From Pseudomonadota bacterium (GTDB taxonomy: Bacteria; Pseudomonadota; Alphaproteobacteria; Rhizobiales; Hyphomicrobiaceae), in contig JAFECG010000020.1 of assembly GCA_018242215.1 (NCBI GenBank), forward strand, positions 1 to 64,000: a stretch of DNA of 64,000 nucleotides, written 5' to 3'. The notes under the pieces are model-generated. The model did no database searches. It was not told the DNA's origin and was given only the letters and a program-made list of their open reading frames with translations. Shown piece by piece: positions 28,641 to 37,217 of this stretch. Position numbers and translations under genes: made by a program. Numbering within the stretch: position 1 is the first letter of the stretch; the number at the start of each line of letters is the position of its first letter.

Positions 28641-29387
28641 CTAGTTGCCGCGCCAGTCGCCGAGCGTTGCATTGACGAGGGCGAGGACGGCGACGGCCGC
28701 GGTATCGGCGCGCATGATTCGGGGGCCGAGCGACAGCGGAACCACATAGCTTTTGCCAGCGAGCCGTTCGCGCTCCGGCGGGGCAAATCCGCCTTCGGGC
28801 CCGACGAGCACCGCCAACGGCCCGGGCGAGACCTGTCCCAGCGCGCCGGTCGGGTCTTGAATCGGAGCTCCTTCGTCGCAGTAGATGATGCGCCGCGCCG
28901 GGTCCCAGTCGTCCAAAAGATTGCCCAGCTTTACGGGCGGATCGACCTCGGGAACGCGAAGAATGCCGCACTGCTCGGCTGCCTCGACGACGTTGGCACG
29001 CATGCGCTCGCTGTTAACCCTTTCAGCGATGGTTCTGTCTGTGATCACCGGCCGCAAGCGGGCAACGCCCATCTCGGTTGCCTTTTGCACCATGTAGTCG
29101 AGGCGGGAGCGCTTCAGGGGCGCAAAAAGATATTCGATATCAGGGCCTGCCTCCTGTCGGCGCGTCTGCCTTTCGATCGAAAGCGCCGCGCCGCGCTTGC
29201 CCGTCTCGGCAAGGGTTGCCAGCCATTCTCCGTCGCGACCGTTAAAGACGAGCAAGTGCGCGCCGGGCTTCATGCGCAGGACCGCCGTCAGGTAATGGGC
29301 TTGGGGCGGTTTCAGCTCGACACGCCCTCCGGCAGCAAGGTCGTCTTCAATAAACAGTCGCTCTGAGGTGAAGTCGCGAATGGCCAT
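28641..29387 (-). CDS. rsmE: 16S rRNA (uracil-1498-N3)-methyltransferase
   Basis: A 248-residue SPOUT methyltransferase acting on U1498 of 16S rRNA. It has an N-terminal PUA-like part (FTSERLFIEDDLAAGGRVEL, HYLTAVLRMKPG), the RLDYMVQKATEMGVARLRPV helix, and the SAM knot signature LVGPEGGFAPPERE with LGPRIMRADTAA. It is divergent from ubiA. Confidence 0.93.
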   Translation of the reverse strand: MAIRDFTSERLFIEDDLAAGGRVELKPPQAHYLTAVLRMKPGAHLLVFNGRDGEWLATLAETGKRGAALSIERQTRRQEAGPDIEYLFAPLKRSRLDYMVQKATEMGVARLRPVITDRTIAERVNSERMRANVVEAAEQCGILRVPEVDPPVKLGNLLDDWDPARRIIYCDEGAPIQDPTGALGQVSPGPLAVLVGPEGGFAPPERERLAGKSYVVPLSLGPRIMRADTAAVAVLALVNATLGDWRGN

Positions 29388-29503
29388 TGTGCGGTCTTAT
29401 CGAAGCCGCGGTCGCAGTCAAACCAATCCGGCAAGAACAGCCCTTATTGCGTCGCGCGGGCGAGCCGGATAGGTCTTGGCAGACGCATGAGGAGAAACGT
29501 AAT

Positions 29504-30472
29504 TTGACCGCGGGTGCCGAGATTTCGCCCAGACCCCTAACGCGTGTTGTTGATGCATCGTCGTCCAACTGGGTCGACCGGTGGGCGCCCGCTTCCTGGC
29601 AGCCGTATCTGCGGCTCGGCCGTTTCGATCGGCCGATCGGTTCGTGGCTGTTGCTGTTTCCGTGCTGGTGGTCGCAGGCGATGGCGCAAGTCAATTCCGG
29701 CGATCATTATCCGGATCCCGTCTATCTCCTTCTTTTCGCTATCGGTGCGATGGCCATGCGCGCGTCCGGCTGCGCCTATAACGATTACGTCGACCGCGAT
29801 ATCGATGCGCGCGTGCAGCGGACGGCGGGCCGGCCACTTCCGGCGGGACATATTTCGCGCGGCGGAGCAATCGGATTCGTCATCGTGATGGCTCTCGTCG
29901 GGCTTTTCGTGCTCCTCAATTTCAACAGCTTCACGATATGGCTGGCGATCGCATCGCTTTTGATCGTCGCGGTTTATCCGTTTGCCAAGCGCATAACGTC
30001 CTATCCGCAGATCGTGCTCGGACTTGCTTTCAACTGGGGCGCGCTGGTCGGCTGGGCAGCGATCAAGGGGTCGATCGGTCTTCCGGCGCTCGCGCTCTAT
30101 GCAGGCTGTGTTTTCTGGACGGTCGGTTACGATACGATCTACGCGCATCAGGACACAGAAGACGATGCCCTCCTCGGTCTCGGCTCGACCGCTCTGACGT
30201 TTGGAGACGATACGGTCTCCTTCGTCGGCGGCATGTACGGCATGGCGGGACTCATGTGGCTTCTAGCCGGTGCCCTTGCCGGCGCCCACCTCGTCTATTT
30301 TCTGGCTGTAGTGCTGGTCTTCCTGCAGATGTCATGGCAGGTTTCAACGCTCGACACCGGCGACCCTGCGAATTGCCTGCGGCGCTTCAAGTCAAATCGC
30401 GATGTGGGACTTGCCCTGTTCGCGGGACTCGCAGCAGACATGGCGCTGTCCTGGTTCGCGGGGCTCAGTTGA
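29504..30472 (+). CDS. ubiA: 4-hydroxybenzoate polyprenyltransferase
   Basis: A 322-residue multi-helix membrane enzyme attaching the polyprenyl chain in ubiquinone synthesis. The two Asp-rich motifs are NDYVDRDIDARVQRTAGRPL and YDTIYAHQDTEDDALLGLGS. No ATG fits the family's usual N-terminus. A TTG at 29504 with GGAG nine bases upstream is the best start; the frame remains open to 29387 without conserved sequence. rsmE lies divergently, with 116 bp between the starts. Confidence 0.9.
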   Translation: MTAGAEISPRPLTRVVDASSSNWVDRWAPASWQPYLRLGRFDRPIGSWLLLFPCWWSQAMAQVNSGDHYPDPVYLLLFAIGAMAMRASGCAYNDYVDRDIDARVQRTAGRPLPAGHISRGGAIGFVIVMALVGLFVLLNFNSFTIWLAIASLLIVAVYPFAKRITSYPQIVLGLAFNWGALVGWAAIKGSIGLPALALYAGCVFWTVGYDTIYAHQDTEDDALLGLGSTALTFGDDTVSFVGGMYGMAGLMWLLAGALAGAHLVYFLAVVLVFLQMSWQVSTLDTGDPANCLRRFKSNRDVGLALFAGLAADMALSWFAGLS

Positions 30473-30488
30473 GTAAAAAATAGAACGA

Positions 30489-30508
30489 CGCGAGAGGGAT
30501 ATCTCGCG
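30489..30508. terminator. Hairpin after ubiA
   Basis: CGCGAGA (30489-30495) pairs perfectly with TCTCGCG (30502-30508) around a six-base loop, 17 bp after the ubiA stop. No T-run follows, so it may be a weak or factor-dependent terminator. Confidence 0.4.
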
Positions 30509-30740
30509 CCGCGCTATTCGGTCTCACTGTCGACATTTTCGAGCCGCTCGGAGCGGACATTGATTGTGAGATTGACAGAATTTTCTTCCGATCGGCTTAA
30601 GAAATAGCGTAAACAAGTCGTTATCGCCAACACTTCACCACGTTCCTGTCGAAAAGACGGTTTGTTCCGTTGACGTCTATCCGCTGACAGGGTGTCTGGC
30701 GAAAATCCGCGGGGCCAAGTTCAGGAGACGATCGTCGTCC

Positions 30741-31004
30741 ATGTCCAAGACAAAATCATCTTCCGAGTCGCCCCAGGCTCTCCATCTTGTCTTCGGCGGA
30801 GAGCTGACGGGTCTCGACAGCCATGAATTCCGTGAGCCCGAGAGCCTCGACATCGTCGGGATCTTTCCGGACTATCAATCGGCTTACGCGGCGTGGAAAA
30901 ATACGGCCCAGAGGACGGTCGACAACGCGATGATGCGTTATTTCGTGGTGCCACTTCACGAGATGCTCGCCGCTTCCTCGAAGCAGGCAACGCCTGCCAC
31001 GTGA
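30741..31004 (+). CDS. DUF4170 small protein
   Basis: An 87-residue protein matching the DUF4170 family: LHLVFGGELTGLDSHEFREP, VGIFPDYQSAYAAWKNTAQR and MMRYFVVPLHEM. The function is unknown. It is usually found beside lipid A genes in Rhizobiales, as here. AGGAG at about 30723 is its ribosome-binding site. The TGA stop overlaps the GTG start of the ABC exporter (GTGA), so the two are translated together. Confidence 0.85.
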   Translation: MSKTKSSSESPQALHLVFGGELTGLDSHEFREPESLDIVGIFPDYQSAYAAWKNTAQRTVDNAMMRYFVVPLHEMLAASSKQATPAT

Positions 31005-32809
31005 GCAACCTTCCGAAAAAAGAAAAAAAACCACGGCCGAGACTTCGGCTCGATGCAGAGTCGCGGGCCCTTTTCGCTCGCTTCGTACGCGACTGGGTTT
31101 GGCCACGACGGTGGGAGCTCGTCTGGACCCTCTTGCTGACGATATGTCTTGCGGGCGTGACGGGAAGCTATCCTGGCGTCATCAAGAAGTCGTTCGACCT
31201 GCTGATGGGCGGAAAGCCGGGTGCACTGCCGTTCGTATTGATGGCGATCATCGGCGTCACGCTCGCTCGCGCCGTGTTGCTGTTCTTTCAGGCGGTCGCC
31301 ACAAGTCATTTCATTTTGCGCATGACGTCGGACATGCAGAAGCAGGCGTTCCGGCATCTGATCAACGCTGATTTCGCGCGGCTTTCGCGTGAAACTCCCG
31401 GGCGGCTGATGTCCAGGATCACGAACGACATCGGCTTCATCCAGACGGCGATGTCGGCGGCACTCACGTCAATCTTCCGAGATACGTTTTCGGTCATCGC
31501 CCTCGTCATTGCGATGCTCTATCTCGACTGGGCGATGACGCTGATCGTCCTGTGTGTCTATCCCCTCGCGGCCTTACCGGTCGCGGCAATCAGCCAACGC
31601 CTGCGCCGCGTCGCCAAGCAGACGCAGAGCGGGCTTGGAGACATGACGTCGCTGCTTGCCGAAAAGCTGTCGGGCGCACGGCTCATCAAATCGTTCCAGC
31701 TCGAAAATTACGCTGCCGATCGTCTCGACAAGAGTTTCGAGCAGATCTTCTCCCTGCGCATGAAGACGGTCAGGACCCGCGCGAGGATGGATCCGATCCT
31801 CGAAGTTCTCGGCGGACTGGCGATCGCGGGAGTCGTCGGGTTCGCCTACCTCCGCATTTCGCGGGGCATATCGACCGTCGGCGATTTCATGGGATTCGTC
31901 ACGGCACTTCTGATGGCGGCCCAACCGATCCGTGCGCTCGGAAATCTCGCAGGCCGACTGCAGGAGGGCCTTGCCGCGGCCGAAAGCTTCTATGGCCTGC
32001 TCGATGAAACACCGACGATCGTCGACAAGCCCAGCGCGAAGAAGCTCAAGATGTCGGACGGACACATATCGTTCCGTCACGTATCGTTCGCTTATGACAA
32101 GACGTCGGAAGATCGGGCCGTGCACGATTTCACGCTCGATGTTCCAGGCGGATCGACTGTGGCTCTCGTCGGACGCTCGGGCGCCGGCAAGTCGACGATC
32201 ATCAATCTCGTGCCTCGTCTGTTCGACGTCACCGAGGGACGCATTCTGATCGACGACCAGGATGTCCGCGACGTTACGCTCGCTTCGCTTCGCGACAAGA
32301 TCGCGATCGTCAGCCAGGACATCACGCTCTTCGATGACACGATTGCGGCCAACATCGCGCTCGGCCGTCTCGGGGCAAGCGAAGCCGATATCATCGAAGC
32401 TGCAAAAGCAGCCGCCGCCCACGACTTCATCATGACGCTTCCCGACGGCTATCGGACAGTCATCGGGGATCGTGGCGGGCGCCTGTCCGGCGGCCAGCGA
32501 CAGCGGGTTGCTCTCGCGCGCGCAATTCTGAAGGATGCGCCAATCCTGCTTCTCGACGAGGCGACGAGCGCACTCGACAACGAGAGCGAGCATCTCGTGC
32601 AGCAAGCCCTGGCCAAATTCACACGGACACGAACGACGCTCGTCATCGCGCACCGGCTTTCAACGGTTCAGAATGCCGACCTGATCTGCGTGATGGAAGA
32701 CGGTCGCATCGTGGAGCGCGGCAAACATCCCGACTTGATTGCCCGCAATGGCTCATACGCTCGCCTTAACCGATCGGCACACGGCTCGCAGGCAGCAATT
32801 CTCAACTGA
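31001..32809 (+). CDS. MsbA-type ABC exporter (permease and ATPase fused)
   Basis: A 602-residue half-transporter starting at a GTG (31001-31003) that overlaps the DUF4170 stop. It has six transmembrane helices (about 20-300), then Walker A GRSGAGKST, signature LSGGQRQRVALARAIL, Walker B ILLLDEATSALD and switch IAHRLSTV. The family includes MsbA, which flips lipid A-core across the inner membrane, and the neighbouring waaA and lpxK support that role. Multidrug export is an alternative. It would act as a homodimer. Confidence 0.87.
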   Translation: MSNLPKKEKKPRPRLRLDAESRALFARFVRDWVWPRRWELVWTLLLTICLAGVTGSYPGVIKKSFDLLMGGKPGALPFVLMAIIGVTLARAVLLFFQAVATSHFILRMTSDMQKQAFRHLINADFARLSRETPGRLMSRITNDIGFIQTAMSAALTSIFRDTFSVIALVIAMLYLDWAMTLIVLCVYPLAALPVAAISQRLRRVAKQTQSGLGDMTSLLAEKLSGARLIKSFQLENYAADRLDKSFEQIFSLRMKTVRTRARMDPILEVLGGLAIAGVVGFAYLRISRGISTVGDFMGFVTALLMAAQPIRALGNLAGRLQEGLAAAESFYGLLDETPTIVDKPSAKKLKMSDGHISFRHVSFAYDKTSEDRAVHDFTLDVPGGSTVALVGRSGAGKSTIINLVPRLFDVTEGRILIDDQDVRDVTLASLRDKIAIVSQDITLFDDTIAANIALGRLGASEADIIEAAKAAAAHDFIMTLPDGYRTVIGDRGGRLSGGQRQRVALARAILKDAPILLLDEATSALDNESEHLVQQALAKFTRTRTTLVIAHRLSTVQNADLICVMEDGRIVERGKHPDLIARNGSYARLNRSAHGSQAAILN

Positions 32810-32834
32810 CGCCGATCAAAGAGATGACGACGGA

Positions 32835-33575
32835 CTATTCGCGTCGCAGGATGCCGTTCACAACACGATTGGCCCAGCCACGCGCCTTGAACGTGCTGTT
32901 GATTTCGCGCGCGTCGTAATCCGTCTCGACCCATTCCCAGAAGCCGATGCCCGTCTCGGCTTCGGCTTTGAGAAAGCGTTCAAACACGGCATCAAGGACG
33001 CCGGTGTCGGCGCTCCGGACGTGTCCATAACGCAACGAAAGCTGCTTTATGGCTTTGCGCATCGGTTCGCCGTCATGAAGATGACGGATCATGACACTCA
33101 TCAAGCCGGCGCGATCGGCGCCCGATTTGCAGTGGACGAGAATGGGGAATTCGACACTCTCAAGCAATTGCTTGATCGCCTTGAACTCGGCGCGGCCCGG
33201 CGCAGAGCGAGATCTCAGTCGCAGATCGACAAGGGCAATCCCGTGGCGCGCACAGGCTTGTTGCTCGAGCCAGCGCGTTCCATATGTTTGTTCGTCGCCG
33301 CGGAGGTTGACCACCGTCTTTATGCCGCGTCTGGCGGCGAGTGCGATGTGGTGAGGAGCCGGCTGAGCAGATCGCCAAGCATCGGAGGAGATCCGATGGC
33401 GGTTGTTATAAAGCAATCGGACGATGCCATAATCGACGAATAGCATCTCTGCGTAGCAAAGCGCAGGCGCAAAGCGCGAGCGCATCCAGGTCGGAGATGC
33501 GTGGACCACATTGTGAAGAAGTGCGCCACTTGTGCGACGCAATCCACGTTTGGCCTGCTTCAAGAGGCTTGCCAT
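32835..33575 (-). CDS. Dual-specificity/tyrosine phosphatase family protein
   Basis: A 246-residue protein with the CX5R phosphatase signature HCKSGADRAG (Cys149, Arg155) and the earlier WRSAQPAPHHIALAARRGIK and NLRGDEQTYGTRWL segments of the DSP/PTP fold. The start is uncertain: a TTG at 33656 gives 27 more residues. It is on the opposite strand, wedged between the ABC exporter and waaA. It could act on a lipid or polysaccharide phosphate instead of phosphotyrosine. The substrate is unknown. Confidence 0.8.
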   Translation of the reverse strand: MASLLKQAKRGLRRTSGALLHNVVHASPTWMRSRFAPALCYAEMLFVDYGIVRLLYNNRHRISSDAWRSAQPAPHHIALAARRGIKTVVNLRGDEQTYGTRWLEQQACARHGIALVDLRLRSRSAPGRAEFKAIKQLLESVEFPILVHCKSGADRAGLMSVMIRHLHDGEPMRKAIKQLSLRYGHVRSADTGVLDAVFERFLKAEAETGIGFWEWVETDYDAREINSTFKARGWANRVVNGILRRE

Positions 33576-33786
33576 CAGGAGTTGTCTCGATGCTCCCGTT
33601 TGCGGGCAGCCCCTTGCATGACCGACGGTTTTTGCCTCCTTGCTTCGTTCCTTCAAGAGGCCGCAGCGCGTCGTGATTGAACTTGCTAGTTATTCGCTAT
33701 AGCAACGTGCCGCAAGGGGCTTAAAGGGCAACGAGCTTCGTCGCGCACATCTTCCGCTTACTCACAATTAAGGCAACTTCCGTCGC

Positions 33787-35790
33787 ATGGCTAATACGAA
33801 AAAGAAGCTTTTGCGGCTTGGCGGACACATTGTTGCGCGGATCATTCGACACGTGGCCAGTTCGTCGAAATTCATTTGTGAACCTGCCGACCTTCACGAA
33901 CGGCTTCGCGATGCTCACCCCTGCATTGTCGCCTGCTGGCACGGCCAGTTCATGATGGTTGCGGCCCTTCGCCCGGAGAATGTCAGAATTGCTGCCATCG
34001 TCGCGAGGCACGGGGACGCGGAAATTATCAGCGAAACCTTGGAAGCCATGGACGTCGAGCCTATTCGTGGGGCGGGTGCCGGATGGCGGAAGCGCGATCG
34101 TGGCGGCGCGGCGGCTCTCAGGTCGTCGCTTCAGGCCCTTGCCGACGGGGCGTCACTTGTCATGACGGCCGATGTTCCGCCCGGTCCAGCCCGTGAGGCC
34201 GGTCCCGGTATCATCGCGATTGCCCGCTTATCCGGACGTCCCATCATACCAGTCGCGCTCGCGACGAATCGCTTCGCATCGTTCGATACCTGGAGCAGAC
34301 TGACGGTTAACTTGCCGTATTCGCGATTGGCAGCGGTCGTAGGTGATCCTATCACTGTACCGGGCACGGCGAGCGCAGAGATCCTCGAATCGAAACGCTT
34401 CGAACTCGAGGCCGCGCTCAATGTGGCAACGATTCGGGCATACGAACTCGCGAGGGCCGATATCACACGCGCAACGCCACTCGATGTGCTCGCCGCCGAT
34501 TCGCCTCCAGCGCCGGGACTGGCACTCAAGACCTACCGCCTCGGTACGGCGGCGTTGCGGCCGGCCGTGCCTTTGCTGCTCAACATGCGCGGACAGCAGG
34601 GTAAGGAAGATCCGAGCCGGCGCGGCGAACGCCTCGGGTTCGCCGGGCGCCCGCGGCCCGAAGGACAAGTCGTGTGGATTCACGCTGCAAGCGTCGGCGA
34701 GACGAATGCCATTCTGCCGCTGATCGATAACATTCTCGATGCCAACACGAATGTTCACATTCTTCTGACGACGGGGACGAAAACGTCGGCGGAAATTGCC
34801 GCACGGCGTCTGCCGTCACGCGCGGTGCACCAGTACGTGCCTCTCGACGTTCCCCAATACGTGAAACGCTTTCTCGATCACTGGAAGCCGTCGCTCGCGA
34901 TCTTCACCGAATCCGATATCTGGCCAAATCTCATCCTGGGAACGGCAGAGCGGCGCATACCGCTCGTGCTTGTCAACGCGCGCATGTCGCCGCGCAGCAT
35001 TCGCCGCTGGCGAAAGTATGCGGGCATCGGCCGGCCCTTGTTTTCGCGTTTTGCGGCGGTTTTAGCGCAGAACTCGCAAATCGGGCGGGCGATCAAATGG
35101 CTCGGCGCACCGAACGTCATTACCGCCGGCAATCTCAAGATCGATTCGCCGCCGCCGCCGGTCAACGCCGAGACGCTGGCGCTGCTGAAGGCAGCGGTCG
35201 GAGGGCGGCCACTGTTCCTGGCTGCAAGCACGCATCCGGGAGAAGATACCCTCATCGCGGCGGCCCATTCGCTCATCCGCGAGCACGTAGACGGTCTGCT
35301 GACGATCATCGTGCCGAGGCACCCCGAACGCGGAAGCGGACTTGCCGCGACACTCGGAGGCCTTGGGCTCAGAACGCAATTGCGGACACGCTCATCGGCG
35401 CCGGACGGCGATACCGAGATCTATGTCGCGGACACCATCGGTGAACTCGGAACCTTCTATTCGCTATCCCCCGTATCGCTCGTCGGCGGGTCGCTTGTAG
35501 AACATGGCGGCCAAAATCCGATCGAGGCCGTGCGTCTCGGCTCGTGCGTCCTGACCGGCCCCTTCGTCCATAACTTCCGGGATGCTTATACTGCACTCTT
35601 TCGCGAGGGAGGTGCCGTCGAGGTTCGCTCCTCCGACGACATCGCCCGGCAGGTGACGCTACTTCTTGAAGATCAGCAGGCTGCCAAAAAGATGCGGCAC
35701 GGCGCCGACGTCGCATTAAAGTCGCTTGGCGGAGCGCTCGCCAAAACGCTCGGCGCCATTCAGCCACTTCTCGAAAAGCAGCGAGCCTGA
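33787..35790 (+). CDS. waaA: Fusion of DUF374 acyltransferase-like domain and KDO transferase (WaaA/KdtA)
   Basis: A 667-residue two-domain protein. Residues 25-225 match DUF374, related to lysophospholipid acyltransferases (CWHGQFMMVAAL, TADVPPGPAREAGPGIIAIA). Residues about 246-667 match KDO transferase (KTYRLGTAALRPAVPLLLNM, AASVGETNAILPLI, NARMSPRSIRRWRK, SLVEHGGQNPIEAVRLG). KdtA adds KDO to lipid IVA on the cytoplasmic face. The join lies at 226-245. In related genomes these are normally two neighbouring genes. lpxK starts four bases after its stop. Confidence 0.9.
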   Translation: MANTKKKLLRLGGHIVARIIRHVASSSKFICEPADLHERLRDAHPCIVACWHGQFMMVAALRPENVRIAAIVARHGDAEIISETLEAMDVEPIRGAGAGWRKRDRGGAAALRSSLQALADGASLVMTADVPPGPAREAGPGIIAIARLSGRPIIPVALATNRFASFDTWSRLTVNLPYSRLAAVVGDPITVPGTASAEILESKRFELEAALNVATIRAYELARADITRATPLDVLAADSPPAPGLALKTYRLGTAALRPAVPLLLNMRGQQGKEDPSRRGERLGFAGRPRPEGQVVWIHAASVGETNAILPLIDNILDANTNVHILLTTGTKTSAEIAARRLPSRAVHQYVPLDVPQYVKRFLDHWKPSLAIFTESDIWPNLILGTAERRIPLVLVNARMSPRSIRRWRKYAGIGRPLFSRFAAVLAQNSQIGRAIKWLGAPNVITAGNLKIDSPPPPVNAETLALLKAAVGGRPLFLAASTHPGEDTLIAAAHSLIREHVDGLLTIIVPRHPERGSGLAATLGGLGLRTQLRTRSSAPDGDTEIYVADTIGELGTFYSLSPVSLVGGSLVEHGGQNPIEAVRLGSCVLTGPFVHNFRDAYTALFREGGAVEVRSSDDIARQVTLLLEDQQAAKKMRHGADVALKSLGGALAKTLGAIQPLLEKQRA

Positions 35791-35793
35791 CTC

Positions 35794-36837
35794 GTGGCCG
35801 TCTCCGAACCCGGCTGGTGGTATGGGCGGGGGAATAGTTGGCAAGCAGCCGTTCTCTCGCCAGTTGCGGCGCTTTACGGCGCGATCGCGCGCCGGCGCAT
35901 TCTAACCGCAAAGCCCTACCGCTCGCGCCTTCCGGTGATCTGCATCGGTAATTTCACGGCAGGCGGATCAGGAAAAACTCCGCTCGCTTTGCTGATTGCC
36001 AAGCTTGTCTCGGAAAATGATCGCGAAGCGTGGTTTCTGTCGCGCGGTTACGGAGGGAAGCTCGACGGACCCGTACGCATCGATCTTGCCCGTCATGACG
36101 CCCGCGACGTCGGTGACGAACCTTTGCTGCTCGCGCGTGCGTTTCCGACTGTCGTCGCCCGCGACCGTGCCAATGGCGCCGCCAACATCGAAAAGGCGGC
36201 GTCGGAGCGCGCGGTCATTATCATGGACGACGGCTTGCAAAATCCGTCGCTTGCGAAAGACCTCTCCATCGCGGTCGTCGATGCACGGCGCGGGTTCGGC
36301 AACGGCTGCGTGATCCCGGCAGGCCCTCTCCGCGCGCCGCTCGATGTGCAAGCGAAGCTGGTGCAGTTGGTCGTGCTGATGGGCGGGAATTCGAAGGCGG
36401 ATCATTCCATTCTGCCAACCATACGGGGCTTGACGGACGCACAGGTGGTTTTTGGAGAGACTCAGCCCGACAACGGTGGGAAGCGGCTCAACGGCCGAAA
36501 AGTTCTCGCATTCGCAGGGATTGCAAATCCGGCGCGCTTCTTCTCGAGCTTGAAAAATCTGGGCGCCGACATTGTTGCGACACGAGCGTTCGCAGACCAC
36601 CACTTCTACAGCGAAGCTGAAGCTCAAGATCTTCTTTCGACGGCAGACCGTTTGGGCGCCGCACTCGTGACGACGGAGAAGGATTTCGTTCGGCTTGACG
36701 AGCGATCAGGATTTTGTGCCGATCTCAAGTCGCGTTCGGAAACGCTTGCGATCGCGACGGTGATCGAGGGCGGCGGGATGGAGGTTTTGCGGCAGACCTT
36801 GCGCGATATGCTTGAGCGCTATCGTTATAGCCAGTGA
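35794..36837 (+). CDS. lpxK: Tetraacyldisaccharide 4'-kinase
   Basis: A 347-residue kinase that phosphorylates the lipid A disaccharide at the 4' position. The Walker A motif is GNFTAGGSGKTPLALLIA (about 50-65), followed by SRGYGG, VGDEPLLLA and IIMDDGLQNPSL with the catalytic Asp. The GTG start at 35794 comes four bases after the waaA fusion stop. The two act in consecutive lipid A-KDO steps. Confidence 0.95.
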   Translation: MAVSEPGWWYGRGNSWQAAVLSPVAALYGAIARRRILTAKPYRSRLPVICIGNFTAGGSGKTPLALLIAKLVSENDREAWFLSRGYGGKLDGPVRIDLARHDARDVGDEPLLLARAFPTVVARDRANGAANIEKAASERAVIIMDDGLQNPSLAKDLSIAVVDARRGFGNGCVIPAGPLRAPLDVQAKLVQLVVLMGGNSKADHSILPTIRGLTDAQVVFGETQPDNGGKRLNGRKVLAFAGIANPARFFSSLKNLGADIVATRAFADHHFYSEAEAQDLLSTADRLGAALVTTEKDFVRLDERSGFCADLKSRSETLAIATVIEGGGMEVLRQTLRDMLERYRYSQ

Positions 36838-36840
36838 TGC

Positions 36841-36859
36841 TGCCGGCCGGCCGTCGGCA
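36841..36859. terminator. Hairpin between convergent lpxK and DUF2093 genes
   Basis: TGCCG (36841-36845) pairs with CGGCA (36855-36859) around GCCGGCCGT, in the 42 bp gap between the two 3' ends. The GCCGGCCGTCGGC core is repeated just after bfr (45817-45829). A bidirectional terminator is possible, without a clear T-run. Confidence 0.35.
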
Positions 36860-36879
36860 CGAAGACGAAAATGAAATCT

Positions 36880-37125
36880 TCACCCGTTTTGCGCTTCGTT
36901 CTTTTCCTTGGCAGCGAGTTCAAGGTAGCGCTTCAGCGAGATCTCGGCGGATGCATAAGCCTCCTGGGCATCGACGCTCCAGTAGCGCAGATCCGGCAAA
37001 GCGATCGGCTGGCCGGTGACGGCGCAACGAACGAAATCACCCGGCGACAGAACTTCGAATTCGCCGTCCAGATACCGGATCCTCGCTTCGTTGCGCAGGC
37101 CAAAAAATTTCTCGATACGATTCAT
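36880..37125 (-). CDS. DUF2093 small protein
   Basis: An 81-residue protein matching DUF2093: ARIRYLDGEFEVLSPGDFVR, CAVTGQPIALPDLRYWSVDA and QEAYASAEISLKRY. It is conserved in Rhizobiales next to lpxK and of unknown function. It has a single cysteine and no signal peptide or helix. The start is taken at the ATG at 37125, because upstream residues are not conserved-looking. It converges on lpxK and follows xseA by 92 bp on the same strand side. Confidence 0.87.
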   Translation of the reverse strand: MNRIEKFFGLRNEARIRYLDGEFEVLSPGDFVRCAVTGQPIALPDLRYWSVDAQEAYASAEISLKRYLELAAKEKNEAQNG

Positions 37126-37217
37126 CGCTCTCTGAGCCGTGCTTTCCTTCTGGCGTCCGGATCGTCGGCCATCGGACGATCTTATCGGGCGCAAATTTTA
37201 AATCTACCTCAACACAA

